A DNA stretch of 64,000 nucleotides, taken from Granulicella sp. S156. Lineage in GTDB: Bacteria > Acidobacteriota > Terriglobia > Terriglobales > Acidobacteriaceae. The number at the start of each line of letters is the position of its first letter. The first letter of the stretch is position 1. A program made the translations under genes and the position numbers. Below the pieces are notes generated by a model. That model did no database searches. It saw only the letters and a program-made list of their open reading frames with translations, and had not been told where the DNA came from. Below, in pieces: positions 61,253 to 64,000 of the stretch. The stretch covers positions 187,187-251,186 of the forward strand of contig NZ_LMUH01000001.1 in NCBI RefSeq assembly GCF_009766105.1, written 5' to 3'.

Positions 61253-62977
61253 CTAGCGGAGAAGATTGCTCTTCGCAAGGTCGAGCACCTCATCCCCTCG
61301 TCCGCTCAGGACCGCACGAACCATATAGAGACTAAACCCGAGGGCCTGCTCCGCAGTGATCGTGGGTGGCATGGAGAGCTCTTGTCGGTTGACGATTACC
61401 TCGACGAGTGCGGGACCTTCATGTTCGAAGGCTCGCGAAAGAGCGGACCGCAGTTCCTCCGGCTTCTCGACACGCACGCCCAAGATGCCTGCAGACTCAG
61501 CCAATTGGGCAAAATTTGGATTGACGAGATCGGTGCCATAGTCAACCAAGCCTGCGGCTTTCATCTCCAATTCGACAAAGCCGAGCGAGCTATTATTGAA
61601 CACAACAAGCTTCACGGGCAGTTTTAGTTGGGTGAGCGTCAACACTTCTCCCAGCAACATAGCCAGTCCACCATCGCCGGAGAGGCTAATAATCTGTCTG
61701 CCTGGGTGGGAGGCTTGCGCACCAATGGCCTGCGGCAAAGCATTCGCCATAGAGCCGTGAATGAACGAGCCGAGCAGGCGACGCTTGCCGTTCATATGAA
61801 GATAGCGCGCGGCCCAGATGGTGGGTGTGCCTACGTCACAGGTGAAGACGGCATCGTCGGTAGCGAGTTCATCGATAATTTTAGCGACGTACTGCGGGTG
61901 TATCGGCGTGCGGCCAGGCTCACCCGTTGCGAGATCGTCGAGTCCCTTTCTAGCGCCTTTGTAATGCTCGAGACAAACATCGAGGTAAGAGCGGTCCTTC
62001 TTCTCCTGCAATATCGGAGTAAGCGCATCCAGCGTGTCCTTTACGCTGCCGACCAAACCAAGATCGACCGGGGTACGTCGCCCTATCTGCTCACCGCGCA
62101 GGTCAACCTGCAGGATCTTCGCTTTCTTGGGGAAAAACTGTTGGTAGGGAAAGTCGGTACCAAGCATCAGCAATGCGTCGCAGTTCATCATCGCGTGGTA
62201 ACCGGAGGAGAAACCGAGCAGGCCCGTCATTCCTACGTCATAGGGGTTGTCGTACTCGATGAACTCCTTACCACGCAAGGCGTGCACAATGGGGGCTTTG
62301 AGCTTAGCGGCAAGCGCAACCAATTCGTCATGCGCCCCTTCACATCCAGCGCCACCAAGAATCGTAATTTTTTGAGCGCCATTGAGTATCTCTGCAGCCT
62401 GGTTCAGTTCCTTGTCGGATGGCCGGCTTACTGACGCAGAATCGTGGATGCCAAGAGCTAGCGCCGGGGAGGGACACTCGCGTGCCAGAACATCTCCGGG
62501 GATAACAACAACAGCCACTCCTCGTTTCGCGATCGCGGTACGCATCGCTATCCCCAGCACACGCGGCATCTGGTCTGCCTGTGACACCAACTCGCAATAG
62601 TAGCTACAGTCTTTGAAGAGATGTTCGGGATGAGTCTCCTGAAAGTAGCCGCTGCCAATCTCCTGGCTCGGAACCTGTGCCGCGATTGCCAGGACAGGAA
62701 CACGGCTGCGATGACAGTCGTACAGACCATTGATGAGGTGCATGTTGCCAGGGCCGCAGCTTCCCGCACAGACGGCGATCTCCCCGGTAAGATGAGCTTC
62801 CGCCCCTGCTGCAAAAGCGCCAGCCTCCTCATTGCGCATATGGAGCCATTCAATCTCTTTATGCCGTCGAATGGCATTTGTGAATCCGTTGAGGGAGTCG
62901 CCCACCACACCATAGACACGCGATACGCCGGCCTGCACCAGCGTTTCGACAAATACCTCAGCCACTTTCTTTGCCAT
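61253..62977 (-). CDS. poxB: Pyruvate dehydrogenase (quinone) / TPP-dependent oxidase PoxB
   Basis: A 574-residue thiamine-diphosphate enzyme. The catalytic Glu region is [38 protein letters not shown] follows, and the TPP motif is [29 protein letters not shown]. Family members decarboxylate pyruvate to acetate and CO2, passing electrons to quinone at the membrane. GAGGT lies seven bases upstream of the ATG. Other TPP enzymes of the oxidase type cannot be fully excluded, but the C-terminus and the [19 protein letters not shown] block fit PoxB. Confidence 0.9.
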   Translation of the reverse strand: MAKKVAEVFVETLVQAGVSRVYGVVGDSLNGFTNAIRRHKEIEWLHMRNEEAGAFAAGAEAHLTGEIAVCAGSCGPGNMHLINGLYDCHRSRVPVLAIAAQVPSQEIGSGYFQETHPEHLFKDCSYYCELVSQADQMPRVLGIAMRTAIAKRGVAVVVIPGDVLARECPSPALALGIHDSASVSRPSDKELNQAAEILNGAQKITILGGAGCEGAHDELVALAAKLKAPIVHALRGKEFIEYDNPYDVGMTGLLGFSSGYHAMMNCDALLMLGTDFPYQQFFPKKAKILQVDLRGEQIGRRTPVDLGLVGSVKDTLDALTPILQEKKDRSYLDVCLEHYKGARKGLDDLATGEPGRTPIHPQYVAKIIDELATDDAVFTCDVGTPTIWAARYLHMNGKRRLLGSFIHGSMANALPQAIGAQASHPGRQIISLSGDGGLAMLLGEVLTLTQLKLPVKLVVFNNSSLGFVELEMKAAGLVDYGTDLVNPNFAQLAESAGILGVRVEKPEELRSALSRAFEHEGPALVEVIVNRQELSMPPTITAEQALGFSLYMVRAVLSGRGDEVLDLAKSNLLR

Positions 62978-63062
62978 CTGTACACCTCTACGAGAGAGAC
63001 TTCTCCCGATCGTTTATCTTCCGTGTAGGTCAACCAGCGCTCGCTGCGAACGCTTTGCGAGA

Positions 63063-64000
63063 TTAGCTATTAGGAAACACCATTTTCTTCGGATCGACTA
63101 CCTGATCGAATGTCTTCTCGTCGATCCATCCGGTCGCTAGCGCAGCTTGTTTCAGAGTCGTCTCCTCATCCAGCGCCTTGTGAGCAATCTTCGAGGCTTT
63201 GTCGTAACCGATCACAGGGCTGAGAGCCGTCACGAGCATCAGCGAATTCTGAACGAACTGGGCGATACGCTTTTCGTTCAAGACCGTTCCTTCAACAGAG
63301 AAAATGCGGAACTTCTCGCAACCATCGGCCAGGATGCGTGCGGAATGTAGAAAGTTGTTAATGATGATCGGACGCATCGCGTTCAACTCAAAGTTGCCCT
63401 GCGAGCCGGCAAAGGCTACAGCCGAATCGTCTCCCAACACCTGGATGCAGATCATCACCATGGCTTCGCACTGCGTTGGATTGACCTTGCCAGGCATGAT
63501 CGACGATCCGGGTTCGTTGGCCGGCAACACCAACTCTCCCAGGCCGCAACGCGGCCCCGAAGCCAGCCAACGCATATCGTTGGCGATCTTCATCAGCGCC
63601 ACCGCGAGAGCACGCAGAGCGCCGTGCGCGTTCACCATCGCGTCAAGAGATCCCTGCGCGGCAAATTTGTTTGGCGCTGTGACGAATGGCAGGCCAGTCA
63701 GCTCCGCGATCTTCGCTGCAATCTCTTCCCCGAAATGGGGTGGTGCGTTCAGTCCGGTTCCAACAGCAGTTCCACCGGCAGCTAATAGATACAATCCATC
63801 CAGCGACCGCTCAATCAATACGATTGCATCGCGAAGCTGTGCGGCATAGCCCGACCACTCCTGTCCGACCGTTAGGGGGACGGCGTCTTCCAGATGGGTG
63901 CGGCCTATCTTGACAACATCGTTCCATTGCTTCGACTTCGCTTCGATTGCGCCTGCCAACGCTTCCACTCTAGGCAACAGGTAGTGCTTGACCTCCAGTA
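63063..64000 (-). CDS. fumC: Class II fumarate hydratase FumC, 5' part cut by window end
   Basis: The C-terminal ~310 residues of a fumarase/aspartase-superfamily enzyme. The signature [16 protein letters not shown] is present, with [40 protein letters not shown] and [20 protein letters not shown]. These match FumC better than aspartase or argininosuccinate lyase. It interconverts fumarate and malate in the TCA cycle. The frame stays open to the window edge; the apparent TTG at 63977 is internal. Confidence 0.92.
   Translation of the reverse strand, partial: LEVKHYLLPRVEALAGAIEAKSKQWNDVVKIGRTHLEDAVPLTVGQEWSGYAAQLRDAIVLIERSLDGLYLLAAGGTAVGTGLNAPPHFGEEIAAKIAELTGLPFVTAPNKFAAQGSLDAMVNAHGALRALAVALMKIANDMRWLASGPRCGLGELVLPANEPGSSIMPGKVNPTQCEAMVMICIQVLGDDSAVAFAGSQGNFELNAMRPIIINNFLHSARILADGCEKFRIFSVEGTVLNEKRIAQFVQNSLMLVTALSPVIGYDKASKIAHKALDEETTLKQAALATGWIDEKTFDQVVDPKKMVFPNS

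Overview
The window looks like a chromosomal segment from an acidobacterium of the Terriglobia (Edaphobacter/Granulicella/Terriglobus type). The main reason is that it carries protein families almost confined to that group. There are six TIGR03435-type secreted proteins plus the remnant of a seventh, a TIGR03436-type VWFA protein, a duplicated orphan permease (ADOP, TIGR03434) with its PadR regulator, and two Oar-like carboxypeptidase-regulatory/TonB-type receptors. A hopanoid squalene module (hpnC, hpnD, hpnE, plus hpnJ) fits the same lineage. The assignment is by family recognition only; no search was run.

Layout. 0-2.1 kb (minus): a short AT-richer operon of a secreted Cys-rich peptide with a knottin-like C-C-CC-C-C pattern, a strong stem-loop, a TIGR03435 protein and a TlpA-like membrane thioredoxin. 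2.4-5.7 kb: tRNA-Glu(CUC), two coupled DUF507 genes, an acidic protein of unknown function and recJ. 5.7-11 kb: membrane-fusion protein, TPR protein and two tandem TolC paralogues, with no inner-membrane pump. 11.1-14.1 kb: radical-SAM HpnJ followed by a coupled pair of 4-TM DMT half-transporters and a small membrane protein. 14.3-18.8 kb (minus): a coupled operon of Zn-dehydrogenase, hpnC, hpnD and hpnE. 18.9-20.6 kb: MlaE/MlaF lipid-transport ABC genes, with a Ser where MlaF should have its catalytic Glu. 20.6-27.5 kb (minus): dienelactone-hydrolase-like protein, then the operon TIGR03435 > Oar-like receptor > VWFA.

27.8-41.4 kb is an acidobacterial accessory block. It holds a BlaI/BlaR1-type pair whose BlaR1 sensor is replaced by a TIGR03435 domain, and an IS1182-type insertion sequence sitting inside a REP-like repeat. 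It also holds two tandem TIGR03435 genes with a decayed third, PadR-ADOP, a second Oar-like receptor, and a stand-alone protein matching the extracellular half of the BlaR1 fusion. 41.5-44.6 kb (minus): nitrate/taurine-type ABC ATPase and a fused double permease without a binding protein.

44.9-54.9 kb (minus): a histidine-utilisation cluster (hutI, M20 hydrolase, hutF, hutH, hutU, hutD, Lrp/AsnC regulator) ending in a DUF433/DUF5615 toxin-antitoxin pair. HutF makes N-formylglutamate, but no HutG is present, so the embedded M20 hydrolase may do that last step. Two copies of a ~215-bp element with long inverted ends interrupt this cluster. 55.2-61.1 kb: a complete RND tripartite efflux operon. 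61.2-64 kb (minus): pyruvate dehydrogenase (quinone) and a truncated class II fumarase running off the window.

The most interesting signals are the knottin-like peptide operon with an apparently lost start codon, and the BlaR1-TIGR03435 fusion, which suggests that TIGR03435 domains sense or bind a ligand outside the inner membrane. Others are the MlaF Walker B change and the interspersed palindromic elements.
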